Part shown: positions 8,336 to 15,027 of the stretch, piece by piece | Layout: each line of letters starts with the position of its first letter | Numbering within the stretch: the first letter of the stretch is position 1 | Origin: a virus | IMG/VR virus record: IMGVR_UViG_3300031167_000038 | Coordinates: 1-23,344 of that record | Direction: 5' to 3' (one strand) | DNA: 23,344 nt | Notes under the pieces: generated by a model | The model's database searches: none | Seen by the model: only the letters and a program-made list of their open reading frames with translations | Told to the model about the DNA's origin: nothing | Program-made: the position numbers and the translations under genes

Positions 8336-8370
8336 AGTTGTATATTAAGTAGAAATTGTAGGAGGTTTTT

Positions 8371-9708
8371 ATGTCATTTAAAACAGATACATTAGCAGTG
8401 AAAGGACCAAAGATAACAGGAACACCAAGCGATACAGCTCACAAGGCTATTGCTACTATTCCTGAATCCAAGCTCACAGATAAAGAAGTTGAAGATAGAC
8501 TTATATCAACTCGTATTAACATGTTACTACAATGTCCGTTCTACGGAAACTTAGCATGTCGTTTAGAATTTAAAGACGCTAGTGAATGGTGTCCAACTGC
8601 CGCAACAGACGGCAAGTACTTCTACTACAATAAAGATTTTATATCAGCACTAACTATTCCAAACTTAGTTTTCCTTTGGGGACACGAAGTAGAGCATTGT
8701 GTTTACGATCACTTTGGTAGACGAGGTGACCGTAATCCAATGCTTTGGAACATTGCTAATGACTATGTAGTAAACATGGATTTAGTAGAAGGTAACATTG
8801 GTGAGAGAATTACACTAGTTGAGATACTGTTTGATTACAAGTATCGTAACTGGATGAGTGAAGAAGTATATGCTGACTTGTTCAAGCAAATGGAAGAAGA
8901 CGGCAAAGATTTTGAAGATGGAACTACACTTGATGTTCACTTAGATATGGAAGATGGTGAAGACGAAGGTAGTGGTCCAGGTATGGAAGGTAACGTTAAT
9001 GACGGAACCAAAGGTCCAGTAAGATATACAGAAGACGAAAAACGTAGTATTAAAGAAGCATTTAAGAATGCTACGGTACAGGCGGCACGTTCGGCTGGCG
9101 CTGGTAACTTACCTAGTGGCATTAAACGTCTTGTAGATGATCTAATTAATCCACAACTTAGTTGGAAAGAGTTACTACCACAGCAAATCCAAAGTGTAAT
9201 GAGAAGTGACTATAGTTACAATCAGTGTTCACGTAAAGGAATGGACAGTGGCATTTGGTTGCCAGGCATGGACAGAGAAGAGACTATAGATATCGCAGTT
9301 GGTATTGACACATCAGGATCAATGAGCGATGAGATGCTTAGAGATATCCTTAGCGAAACAAAAGGTGTTATGGATCAATACAGCGACTTCCGTATACACT
9401 TGTTCTGCTTTGATACTGAAGTACATAATCCACAAGTGTTCACTGAGCATAACATGGAAGAGTTTATGGAGTACGAGCCAGGCGGCGGTGGCGGTACTGA
9501 CTTTGATTGTTGTTTCGATTGGTTCAAAGAAGAAGGCATAGTGCCTAAGAAGTTCGTAATGTTTACAGATGGTTACCCTTGGAACAGTTGGGGCGATGAG
9601 AACTACTGTGATACATTGTTTATTGTGCATGGCGGAGGCTATGGCGGGCAGACACCTGTTGCACCTTTCGGCATAACTGTACCTTACAATAGAGATGAAG
9701 TAGCATGA
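8371..9708 (+). CDS. Metallopeptidase-like / VWA-domain protein (DUF2201 type), MoxR partner
   Basis: 445 residues with a strong Shine-Dalgarno AGGAGG five bases before ATG. The N-terminal half has the zinc-peptidase-like motif HEVEH (H105, E106, H109), followed by NIANDYVVN, as in the putative metallopeptidase domain of the DUF2201 family. An acidic linker lies at about 170-215. The C-terminal third is a von Willebrand A-like domain with a complete MIDAS: DTSGS (D313, S315, S317), a Thr after a Gly run (T376) and TDG (D400). Such proteins are paired with MoxR ATPases; the ATPase is the preceding gene. It overlaps the next gene by four bases (ATGA). Whether the HExxH site is catalytic, and what the pair acts on in infection, cannot be told from sequence. 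Confidence 0.88.
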   Translation: MSFKTDTLAVKGPKITGTPSDTAHKAIATIPESKLTDKEVEDRLISTRINMLLQCPFYGNLACRLEFKDASEWCPTAATDGKYFYYNKDFISALTIPNLVFLWGHEVEHCVYDHFGRRGDRNPMLWNIANDYVVNMDLVEGNIGERITLVEILFDYKYRNWMSEEVYADLFKQMEEDGKDFEDGTTLDVHLDMEDGEDEGSGPGMEGNVNDGTKGPVRYTEDEKRSIKEAFKNATVQAARSAGAGNLPSGIKRLVDDLINPQLSWKELLPQQIQSVMRSDYSYNQCSRKGMDSGIWLPGMDREETIDIAVGIDTSGSMSDEMLRDILSETKGVMDQYSDFRIHLFCFDTEVHNPQVFTEHNMEEFMEYEPGGGGGTDFDCCFDWFKEEGIVPKKFVMFTDGYPWNSWGDENYCDTLFIVHGGGYGGQTPVAPFGITVPYNRDEVA

Positions 9709-10007
9709 CATCAGTATATAAGTTTACAAAGTTCCATAGGCTAACTCAAGACGAGTTTGTATTATTGAGAGGCACAGAGTTGGCAGAGAAGATGTTAACT
9801 AATAAATGGTTTACTGACTGCAAAGAAGTATTAGATTTATTAGATGCCCACGCCACCGGGACATGGTGTGCTGTACCTTATCAAGATGGTTACCTATTAT
9901 ACCTATCAAGTGTCGGAGACATCATACTAGCCAAGCAGTATGTGGAACCAGGATCAGACCCTGCTCCAACAATACAAGGTATAAATATTGGGTATGAGCA
10001 TTCCTAA
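9705..10007 (+). CDS. Small protein of unknown function (100 aa)
   Basis: Starts at an ATG sharing ATGA with the stop of the VWA gene, so it is translationally coupled and expressed from the same early promoter. The sequence is compact and looks folded: an N-terminal helix-rich part (LTQDEFVLLRGTELAEKMLT), then a beta-rich part around TWCAVPYQDGYLLYLSSVGD. No signal peptide, membrane segment or recognisable motif is seen. Coupling to the MoxR/VWA pair makes an accessory role in that system possible. Its 3' end overlaps the start of the amidinotransferase gene by 14 bases. Confidence 0.75.
   Translation: MTSVYKFTKFHRLTQDEFVLLRGTELAEKMLTNKWFTDCKEVLDLLDAHATGTWCAVPYQDGYLLYLSSVGDIILAKQYVEPGSDPAPTIQGINIGYEHS
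9980..9987 (+). promoter_or_regulatory. Possible T4-type late promoter (TATAAATA)
   Basis: An exact TATAAATA inside the end of the previous gene, followed by TTG as at 12093-12103. In T4 the box spans about -13 to -6, so the start site would fall at about 9993, on the ATG of the amidinotransferase gene (9994). An exact octamer is expected a few times by chance in an A+T-rich window of this size, so the call rests on position alone. Confidence 0.3.
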
Positions 10008-11061
10008 ACCAATATGGTCCTGCAACGAGTGGGACACCTTAAAAGAAATTATAATCGGAACGGCAATAGATGCCAACATACCTGATAATGATTTGAGCCA
10101 CCATGCTACTAACTATGCTAACTTAACTCCAGAAGAGTATGCACAACTGCCCAAGGGACGATACCCTGAGCATGTATACGAAGAGGCAGAAGAGGACTTA
10201 GATGCATTAGTTACTGTACTAGAACAAGCAGACGTTAAGGTTCACAGACCTGATACAAGCGTCATAGACTTCGCTAGTACTGTGAGCAATGGCTTATGGG
10301 AATCAACACAATACGAAGCATACTGTCCACGCGATAGTGTAACTGTTATAGGTGATACTATAATAGAAGGTGCTATGAGTTTACGAGCAAGGTACCATGA
10401 GACATTCTTGTTCAACAAACTATTCAAAGAGAAGAGTATGCAAGGTGCTAGATGGCTTCCAATGCCTAAGCCCATGCTACAAGATGACTTGTATAAGTTA
10501 CAGCCAGGCAGAGACCCAAGTGTAAATAACAACGAGCCTATCTTAGATCCTGCTAACTTGATTAGATGTGGGTACGACATACTGTATTTGATATCTAATA
10601 CAGGTAACGAGCAAGGTGCTAAATGGCTACAGAACACACTCGGAGACGCATTTAAAGTTCATATGATGCACGATCTTTATAGCTGGGCTCATGTAGACAG
10701 TACTATTATGCCGTTACGTCCTGGGCTTGTAGTGTTAAATGCTAGTAGAGTAGACAAGGATAAAGTCCCTGAGCTATTCAAAACATGGGATAAGATCTGG
10801 TACACAGAAGAGATGTGTGTTGGACAGCCATGCTTAGAAGACTATGCTCCAGCAAGTGAATGGATAGGTATGAACACATTAAGCATTGATCCTAACACGG
10901 TTATCGTACCAAGCGAAGAAACGCACTTAATGAGTGCAATGGAGAAGCATGGGATAACTCCAGTTCCAGTACAGATGCGCCATATGAGGACATTAGCTGG
11001 TGGACCGCATTGTGTAAGCACTGATTTAGTGCGAGAAGGCACCCTAGAATCGTATAAATAA
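9994..11061 (+). CDS. Amidinotransferase (glycine/inosamine amidinotransferase family)
   Basis: 355 residues from the ATG; a TTG two codons upstream (9988) is an alternative start with a better-spaced AAGG. The fold is that of guanidino-group-modifying enzymes, with the AGAT-type catalytic triad visible: Asp in LDPANLIRCG (D185), His in WAHVDST (H233) and the nucleophilic Cys in GGPHCVSTDLVR (C340). The N-terminal CNEWDTLKEIIIG is typical of the family. Members move the amidino group of arginine onto an amine such as glycine or an aminocyclitol. Length matches the family and all key residues are present, so it is probably active; the acceptor cannot be predicted. It follows the early MoxR/VWA operon. 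Arginine deiminase relatives are an alternative, but the motif context favours amidinotransferase. Confidence 0.87.
   Translation: MSIPKPIWSCNEWDTLKEIIIGTAIDANIPDNDLSHHATNYANLTPEEYAQLPKGRYPEHVYEEAEEDLDALVTVLEQADVKVHRPDTSVIDFASTVSNGLWESTQYEAYCPRDSVTVIGDTIIEGAMSLRARYHETFLFNKLFKEKSMQGARWLPMPKPMLQDDLYKLQPGRDPSVNNNEPILDPANLIRCGYDILYLISNTGNEQGAKWLQNTLGDAFKVHMMHDLYSWAHVDSTIMPLRPGLVVLNASRVDKDKVPELFKTWDKIWYTEEMCVGQPCLEDYAPASEWIGMNTLSIDPNTVIVPSEETHLMSAMEKHGITPVPVQMRHMRTLAGGPHCVSTDLVREGTLESYK
11053..11060 (+). promoter_or_regulatory. Possible T4-type late promoter (TATAAATA)
   Basis: An exact late-promoter octamer overlapping the stop codon of the amidinotransferase gene (TAT AAA TAA), five bases before the -35 box of the sigma-70 promoter at 11065. 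It could give late expression of the phosphoesterase gene in addition to early expression. The codons alone also explain it, so confidence is modest. Confidence 0.35.
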
Positions 11062-11064
11062 CAC

Positions 11065-11093
11065 TTGACATCCACCATGGAATTTGCTATAAT
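11065..11093 (+). promoter_or_regulatory. Early sigma-70 promoter, perfect consensus TTGACA-N17-TATAAT
   Basis: TTGACA at 11065-11070 and TATAAT at 11088-11093 with a 17-base spacer. The initial region AGTTATATAAAGTAAG resembles that of the promoters at 8307 and 14174. It drives the phosphoesterase and Smr genes. Confidence 0.92.
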
Positions 11094-11129
11094 AGTTATA
11101 TAAAGTAAGAGGTTAAGGGGATATATACA

Positions 11130-11855
11130 GTGGGATTTTTAGTCGTAGGAGACATACATAACGAGATCGAGCAGATGACAGCAGTCGTCGATTTTGCTAC
11201 GAGTAAGGACTTGGACTTGATATTTGTTGGCGATTTAGTTGACTATGGTTCTAACCCAGCTGAAGTTATCAAACTTGCTAACTCATTACCCAACGCACAA
11301 TTCATAGAAGGCAATCACGATAACAAAATACATAGGTACACTAAAGGTAACGATGTAGTTATTGGTGAGAACCAGCAAGGTACGGTTGATGCATTAGAAG
11401 ACCCTGAAGTATTAACTGCCTGGACTGAATTGTATAACAAAATGACTTCTTTCGTTTCAATTGGAGACACTTTCATTACTCACGCAGGATTTAGTGGAGA
11501 GTTTTGGGAAGGTGTTGATAACAAGAAAGTTAGGAAGACATTTATGTTCGGTGAGATAGATAAGAACTTGCCATTCATAGAAAGATTCGGACAACTATAC
11601 CCACACAGAAGCTACGGCTGGACTGGATCAATACCTAAAGGCAAAACTGTTATAGTCGGACACGATAGAAGTCCATTTCAGGAAGAGCCTGCGTTTGATT
11701 CAAACATAAACAAAGTTGTAGTTAGTGAAAACGAGCAAGGTGGTACTGTGATATTTACAGACACAGGTGCTGGTAAGGGTGGATTTGTTAGTGGAGTTGT
11801 CATAGACGATAGCGGAGTTGTACAAGACTTCGTATCATTTGAAGATGAAGCTTGA
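11130..11855 (+). CDS. Calcineurin-like metallophosphoesterase (PPP type)
   Basis: 241 residues from a GTG start with AAGGGG nine bases upstream. All metal-site motifs of the calcineurin-like fold are present: GDIHNE (D8, H10), GDLVDYG (D35), GNHDNK (N62, H63), THAG (H118) and GHD (H178). The arrangement is closest to the PPP/ApaH/PrpE/lambda-phosphatase group, which act on phosphoproteins, dinucleoside polyphosphates or nucleic-acid ends. The C-terminal ~30 residues (TGAGKGGFVSGVVIDD) form the usual final strands. The substrate is unknown. It is the first gene after a strong early promoter and overlaps the Smr gene by 11 bases, so the two are probably coupled. Confidence 0.88.
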   Translation: MGFLVVGDIHNEIEQMTAVVDFATSKDLDLIFVGDLVDYGSNPAEVIKLANSLPNAQFIEGNHDNKIHRYTKGNDVVIGENQQGTVDALEDPEVLTAWTELYNKMTSFVSIGDTFITHAGFSGEFWEGVDNKKVRKTFMFGEIDKNLPFIERFGQLYPHRSYGWTGSIPKGKTVIVGHDRSPFQEEPAFDSNINKVVVSENEQGGTVIFTDTGAGKGGFVSGVVIDDSGVVQDFVSFEDEA

Positions 11856-12054
11856 CCTACATGGCGTCCGTCATGCCGAAGCAGACCTTACGGTCGAAAA
11901 CTTTATACTAGTAAATCAAACCAACGTACCATTAACAATAGTTTGTGGTAACAGTAACATAATGATAGACATTGTGAACAAAGTTATAGAGAGAATTGGG
12001 TGCGAACATACTGTAATGGACCGCTATGGTATCATTGTGGTAAGAAAGGTATAA
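11845..12054 (+). CDS. Stand-alone mini Smr-domain protein
   Basis: 69 residues from the ATG at 11845, overlapping the phosphoesterase gene; an upstream in-frame TTG at 11818 would add nine unlikely residues. It begins with the Smr signature LDLHG (residues 3-7). The second conserved region, normally a TGxGxxS-like loop, appears as IVCGNSN, followed by a helix (IDIVNKVIERIG) and a final strand (YGIIVVRKV). Smr domains bind or nick DNA, or cut RNA on ribosomes. At 69 residues this is near the minimum for the fold. Pairing with a phosphoesterase suggests nucleic-acid end processing, which is inference. Confidence 0.7.
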   Translation: MKLDLHGVRHAEADLTVENFILVNQTNVPLTIVCGNSNIMIDIVNKVIERIGCEHTVMDRYGIIVVRKV

Positions 12055-12092
12055 AAACTAACCAATTAATCGTAATTAAATACTCACTTATC

Positions 12093-12100
12093 TATAAATA
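12093..12100 (+). promoter_or_regulatory. T4-type late promoter (TATAAATA)
   Basis: An exact TATAAATA in the 90-base gap between the Smr gene and the gene at 12145, with no sigma-70 -35 box. It would give a leader of about 40 bases ending in a clear Shine-Dalgarno (TAGGAG). This is the best-placed late promoter in the window. Confidence 0.75.
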
Positions 12101-12144
12101 TTGCTGTACAAACATTATTACATACACAAATAGGAGCAGTAAAA

Positions 12145-12459
12145 ATGGCAAAAGCAGAAAGTAAGGTAGCTGAAGAAGTAGTTGAGCAAACAGCAACAGC
12201 TAACCCAGAAGTAAACGCAGGCGATGAAGCAGTAGTGGAAAGTATTTCACTAGTTGACTTAAACAGCTTGGCACAAATTATTGACCTCGCATCTACAAGA
12301 GGTGCATTCAGAGGCGGAGAATTAGAACCAGTCGGCGCATTGTTTAATAAATTAACAAAATTCTTAGGATCAGTTAAAGATGCTCAAGATGCCGCACAAC
12401 AGGAAACAGCAGACGGAACTGGCGCAGAAGCACCAGCAGAAGCACCTGCAGGAGAATAA
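12145..12459 (+). CDS. Conserved-looking phage protein of unknown function (104 aa)
   Basis: Starts at ATG with TAGGAG eight bases upstream. The ends are acidic, Ala/Glu-rich and probably disordered. The central part (about residues 35-80) is a compact helical segment, LNSLAQIIDLASTRGAFRGGELEPVGALFNKL. From memory, similar segments (IIDxxSxRGAFxGxEL) occur in small uncharacterised proteins of T4-like cyanophages and other marine myoviruses; this was not checked. The late promoter suggests a virion or assembly role. The next gene starts one base after the stop with its Shine-Dalgarno inside this gene. Confidence 0.8.
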   Translation: MAKAESKVAEEVVEQTATANPEVNAGDEAVVESISLVDLNSLAQIIDLASTRGAFRGGELEPVGALFNKLTKFLGSVKDAQDAAQQETADGTGAEAPAEAPAGE

Positions 12460-12460
12460 C

Positions 12461-13078
12461 ATGGCAACAATGATGAAACACGTCGGAGTATACGGCGAGA
12501 AACCTTGCGTAGTAGTATTTAGAGCACTACCGGAAGAAACAGAATCAGCACTTATTTGTATAAGTGATGGTCTAGAAGGATCACTACATGATGACGTTAT
12601 GTCTGTTGTAGATAGTCCTGAAGGTCAGAACTCAAATGAAATCAGTGAAGTATTCTTTAGACGTAGATTAAGCGATGGCGAGAACATGCTTGAAGCACTA
12701 CATGGTAGAAAGAAATTGTTAAAAGTACCAGTCAATATGGTAAAGTTAACTCCACTACCTAACCAACAAGTTGAACTTGCTGAAATTAATAAGCAGTTAA
12801 GTAATATTACAGCAGGTAGTAACCCAGCGTTAAAAACAGAAGCGGCTATGAACCCAATTGCGGAATCGCAAGTGGCTAATGTAGATGCACCTGTTGAAGC
12901 AGACAATAGTCCTGAAGGGATTGCAAAAGGTTTAATTGCACAGTCAGAACTTATTGAAGCAGACGCGAATGCAATGTTGAGTGATGCTCAAGCCAAATTG
13001 GCACAGGCATACGAAATGGCACCAGAACTGAAGCCTAAAAGAGGCCCAGGTCGTCCGCCAAAAACTGATACAGTATAG
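12461..13078 (+). CDS. Phage protein of unknown function with AT-hook-like C-terminus (205 aa)
   Basis: The start ATG 12461 is chosen because GGAG lies six bases upstream; an open frame 27 codons longer would lie inside the previous gene. Residues 1-115 look like one folded domain (MMKHVGVYGEKPCVVVFRALP... to VNMVKLTPLP), of a type I associate from memory with marine T4-like phages beside the 12145-type gene. A flexible Ala/Glu-rich middle follows, then a basic end KPKRGPGRPPK (191-201), similar to an AT-hook that binds the minor groove of A+T-rich DNA. Late expression is expected from 12093. Function is not known. Confidence 0.82.
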   Translation: MATMMKHVGVYGEKPCVVVFRALPEETESALICISDGLEGSLHDDVMSVVDSPEGQNSNEISEVFFRRRLSDGENMLEALHGRKKLLKVPVNMVKLTPLPNQQVELAEINKQLSNITAGSNPALKTEAAMNPIAESQVANVDAPVEADNSPEGIAKGLIAQSELIEADANAMLSDAQAKLAQAYEMAPELKPKRGPGRPPKTDTV

Positions 13079-13119
13079 TACCAGTTCTAAAACATAACTG
13101 TAGGGTTAAAGGAGAAAGC

Positions 13120-13446
13120 GTGTCAGCTCACGACATTAAGATATTATTGGTTGCGAAGCATAGTAAGAACAAGAAATTTGAGTCGTTACTCAAGGAAGTC
13201 TTTCCTACGGAGATACCTGTTGAAATGATTGATCAGGTAGTTTTAGAATTTATCGATGGAACACAGGCAAAGCTGGATCATACGGAACTCAAAGATCCAT
13301 TACCGACTGCCCCTAACAAAACTTGGGCGACGATGATCCAGGCTTTTACTAATGTTAAACAGATTACTATTGTAGTCGATGTTAACAACGTAGAACAACT
13401 GACTAAAAAGAAAGTAGATGATGTACTAGGAAAACACTTTGACTAA
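13120..13446 (+). CDS. Small protein of unknown function (108 aa)
   Basis: GTG start with an excellent AAAGGAG five bases upstream. The sequence is mixed alpha/beta with no membrane segment: a first strand IKILLVAKHS, a central acidic part, a strand ITIVVDVNN and a C-terminal helix VDDVLGKHF. The family is not recognised. It overlaps the start of the dehydrogenase gene by eight bases, so the two are co-translated. No local promoter or terminator separates it from the genes at 12145-13078. Confidence 0.75.
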   Translation: MSAHDIKILLVAKHSKNKKFESLLKEVFPTEIPVEMIDQVVLEFIDGTQAKLDHTELKDPLPTAPNKTWATMIQAFTNVKQITIVVDVNNVEQLTKKKVDDVLGKHFD

Positions 13447-14137
13447 GATAGCAATCACAGGACATACTAGTGGAATAGGACAGGCAGTCCATGACATGTC
13501 TGACCTTACGTTAGATGGTGTTAATGATGTTAGAGGTTACTCTAAGAGTAACGGCTGGAACATTGCTACCAATGACGGTGATGATATCATAGCAGAGTTA
13601 ATTAAGTTTGATCCTGATGTGTTTATAAACAATGCATACTATCCTGGTGTACAAACTAAAATACTGACCACACTATTCGAAGAGTGGAAAGGCAAACCAA
13701 AAACAATTATTAATATAGGTTCTATTGCAGGGTACCAACCCAATGTAAATGTAGAGCCACAATGGAGTACTTACGGAGACGATAAGTTTGAACAAGCTCA
13801 GTTCATTATCGTTAACAGTTTCAGAGATGGAATTGAACACCAAATACGAATGTTCAACATCAGCTTTAGTTTCGTTAACTCTCCCTTACTGACCAGATCA
13901 GTAGGCATGGGACTTAATCCAGACCGTATGATAGACACAATGGATGCCGCTGAAATGATCATGGATTGCATGGAAGACAACGGTAAAGGCTATGATATAG
14001 TAGAGCAAGTAGTCCAATGTAAAGTAATAACAAGCGAAGAATTAGTACAAAACTTCATGACCGGTAGCAGAAACATGGCAAAACATGTAATCCGAAGCGA
14101 CCGAGCTATTAAAAAAGCACTCAAATCAAGCACTTAG
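13439..14137 (+). CDS. Short-chain dehydrogenase/reductase (SDR) family protein
   Basis: 232 residues from a TTG start. TTG is accepted because AGGAAA lies about six bases upstream and the protein begins exactly as an SDR should (TKIAITGHTSGIG). The NAD(P)-binding motif G8-x3-G12-x-G14, the NNA motif (N64-A66), catalytic S95 in IGSIAG, and Y112-x3-K116 (YGDDK) are all present, so the Rossmann enzyme looks catalytically complete. SDRs oxidise or reduce alcohols, sugars or nucleotide-linked substrates; the substrate cannot be inferred. Sequence after K116 is shortish but continuous. It is the last gene before the promoter at 14174. Confidence 0.87.
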   Translation: MTKIAITGHTSGIGQAVHDMSDLTLDGVNDVRGYSKSNGWNIATNDGDDIIAELIKFDPDVFINNAYYPGVQTKILTTLFEEWKGKPKTIINIGSIAGYQPNVNVEPQWSTYGDDKFEQAQFIIVNSFRDGIEHQIRMFNISFSFVNSPLLTRSVGMGLNPDRMIDTMDAAEMIMDCMEDNGKGYDIVEQVVQCKVITSEELVQNFMTGSRNMAKHVIRSDRAIKKALKSST

Positions 14138-14173
14138 CACCCTAAAATATACCAAAAAAACTGGTAAAAAAGG

Positions 14174-14202
14174 TTGACTCTGCCCCCGAAACCTAGTATA
14201 AT
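14174..14202 (+). promoter_or_regulatory. Early sigma-70 promoter, TTGACT-N17-TATAAT
   Basis: TTGACT at 14174-14179 and TATAAT at 14197-14202, 17-base spacer. It shares its -10 and initial transcribed region with the promoter at 8307 (identical through TTGTATATTAAG). It drives the coupled run from 14234 to 15846 and probably the gene at 15857. Confidence 0.9.
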
Positions 14203-14233
14203 AGTTGTATATTAAGCAATAAGGGAAAGCAAT

Positions 14234-14704
14234 ATGTACAACATTTACCAAATCAAACTAAGCGAAGAAGTATACAACTTTGTTAACGGTCCAGAAGGCG
14301 GACACACAAAGACTTCTGAAAAGTACCCAGAGTACAATGCTCATATGGAAGTAATGCATAAAGGTTCAGAAGGATTTACTACTGATATGTTTGAGCATTA
14401 CACTAAGGTATGTGAAGTTGCTAACTTTGAAGGTCCAGTTAATAGCGAATTAGAAGAAGTATTCAAAATCCTAAATGGTTACTACTACAACGAAGACACT
14501 GACACAGACGAAACGTTTGATGCTTTTGTTAGTGGTTTTACTATGAAGACAGTTACTCGTAAGAGCGGTGAGGTTGTAACTTTTAGAGACATGCATTCAC
14601 TAAGTGTTGGCGACATTGTTGAAGACACTTCAACTGGTGAGTTCAGCATTGTAGATGGTATGGGCTTTGCACAAATTCAAACTAAATCATTAGAGGTAGC
14701 ATAA
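14234..14704 (+). CDS. Early protein of unknown function (156 aa)
   Basis: Starts at ATG with AAGGGAA about seven bases upstream. The N-terminal ~100 residues are acidic and helical with many aromatics (YPEYNAHMEVMHKGSEG..., ILNGYYYNEDTDTDE). A C-terminal beta part contains FRDMHSLSVGDIVEDTSTGEF. The phrase SLSVGDIV resembles the C-terminal motif of YodL-like domains found in phages and plasmids, but the match is short and tentative. The TAA stop shares a base with the ATG of the next gene (TAATG), so they are coupled. Confidence 0.75.
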   Translation: MYNIYQIKLSEEVYNFVNGPEGGHTKTSEKYPEYNAHMEVMHKGSEGFTTDMFEHYTKVCEVANFEGPVNSELEEVFKILNGYYYNEDTDTDETFDAFVSGFTMKTVTRKSGEVVTFRDMHSLSVGDIVEDTSTGEFSIVDGMGFAQIQTKSLEVA

Positions 14705-15027
14705 TGTTAACTACAGAAATTCATAACGAAGCGGTAGCGAATGCTCAATTGGCAACTCAGCAGTACATTTTAATTCACGGAGAACATCCTATGAATTGTG
14801 GATTTGCTTGGGTTGATGCAAGAGTTAAAGGTAACACTAAAATTGGTAAGAGTTTTATTGCTCAAGGCTTTGATAAAAGTTACAACGGTGGTTACAGTCT
14901 TTGGAACCCATCGGGTAATTACACTCAGGACATGAGTGCTAAGGAGTGTGGTGTCAATGCGTATGTGGCTACTGTTATAAAGTATCTTCCAGATACTCCA
15001 ATTTATTCAGGATCGAGGTTAGACTAA
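14704..15027 (+). CDS. Small protein of unknown function (107 aa)
   Basis: Translationally coupled to both neighbours by TAATG overlaps of one base. The N-terminal helix (residues 4-28) leads to a Gly/Trp/Tyr-rich core: MNCGFAWVDARVKG, then GFDKSYNGGYSLWNPSGNY. It ends in a helix and a short tail. The pattern of Gly and aromatics suggests a small folded, non-membrane protein. I recall similar NCGFAWV...SLWNPSG sequences among uncharacterised phage proteins but cannot name a family. Early expression from 14174. Confidence 0.75.
   Translation: MLTTEIHNEAVANAQLATQQYILIHGEHPMNCGFAWVDARVKGNTKIGKSFIAQGFDKSYNGGYSLWNPSGNYTQDMSAKECGVNAYVATVIKYLPDTPIYSGSRLD

Noticed and set aside
9319-9711. 130-codon - strand frame opposite the VWA domain, and 10242-10637 opposite the amidinotransferase
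   Set aside because: The + strand frames have clear catalytic motifs and ribosome sites; the mirror frames have none.
14150-14166. Hairpin TACCA...TGGTA after the dehydrogenase gene as a terminator
   Set aside because: The stem is only 5 bp and is followed by A-rich, not T-rich, sequence on the + strand.
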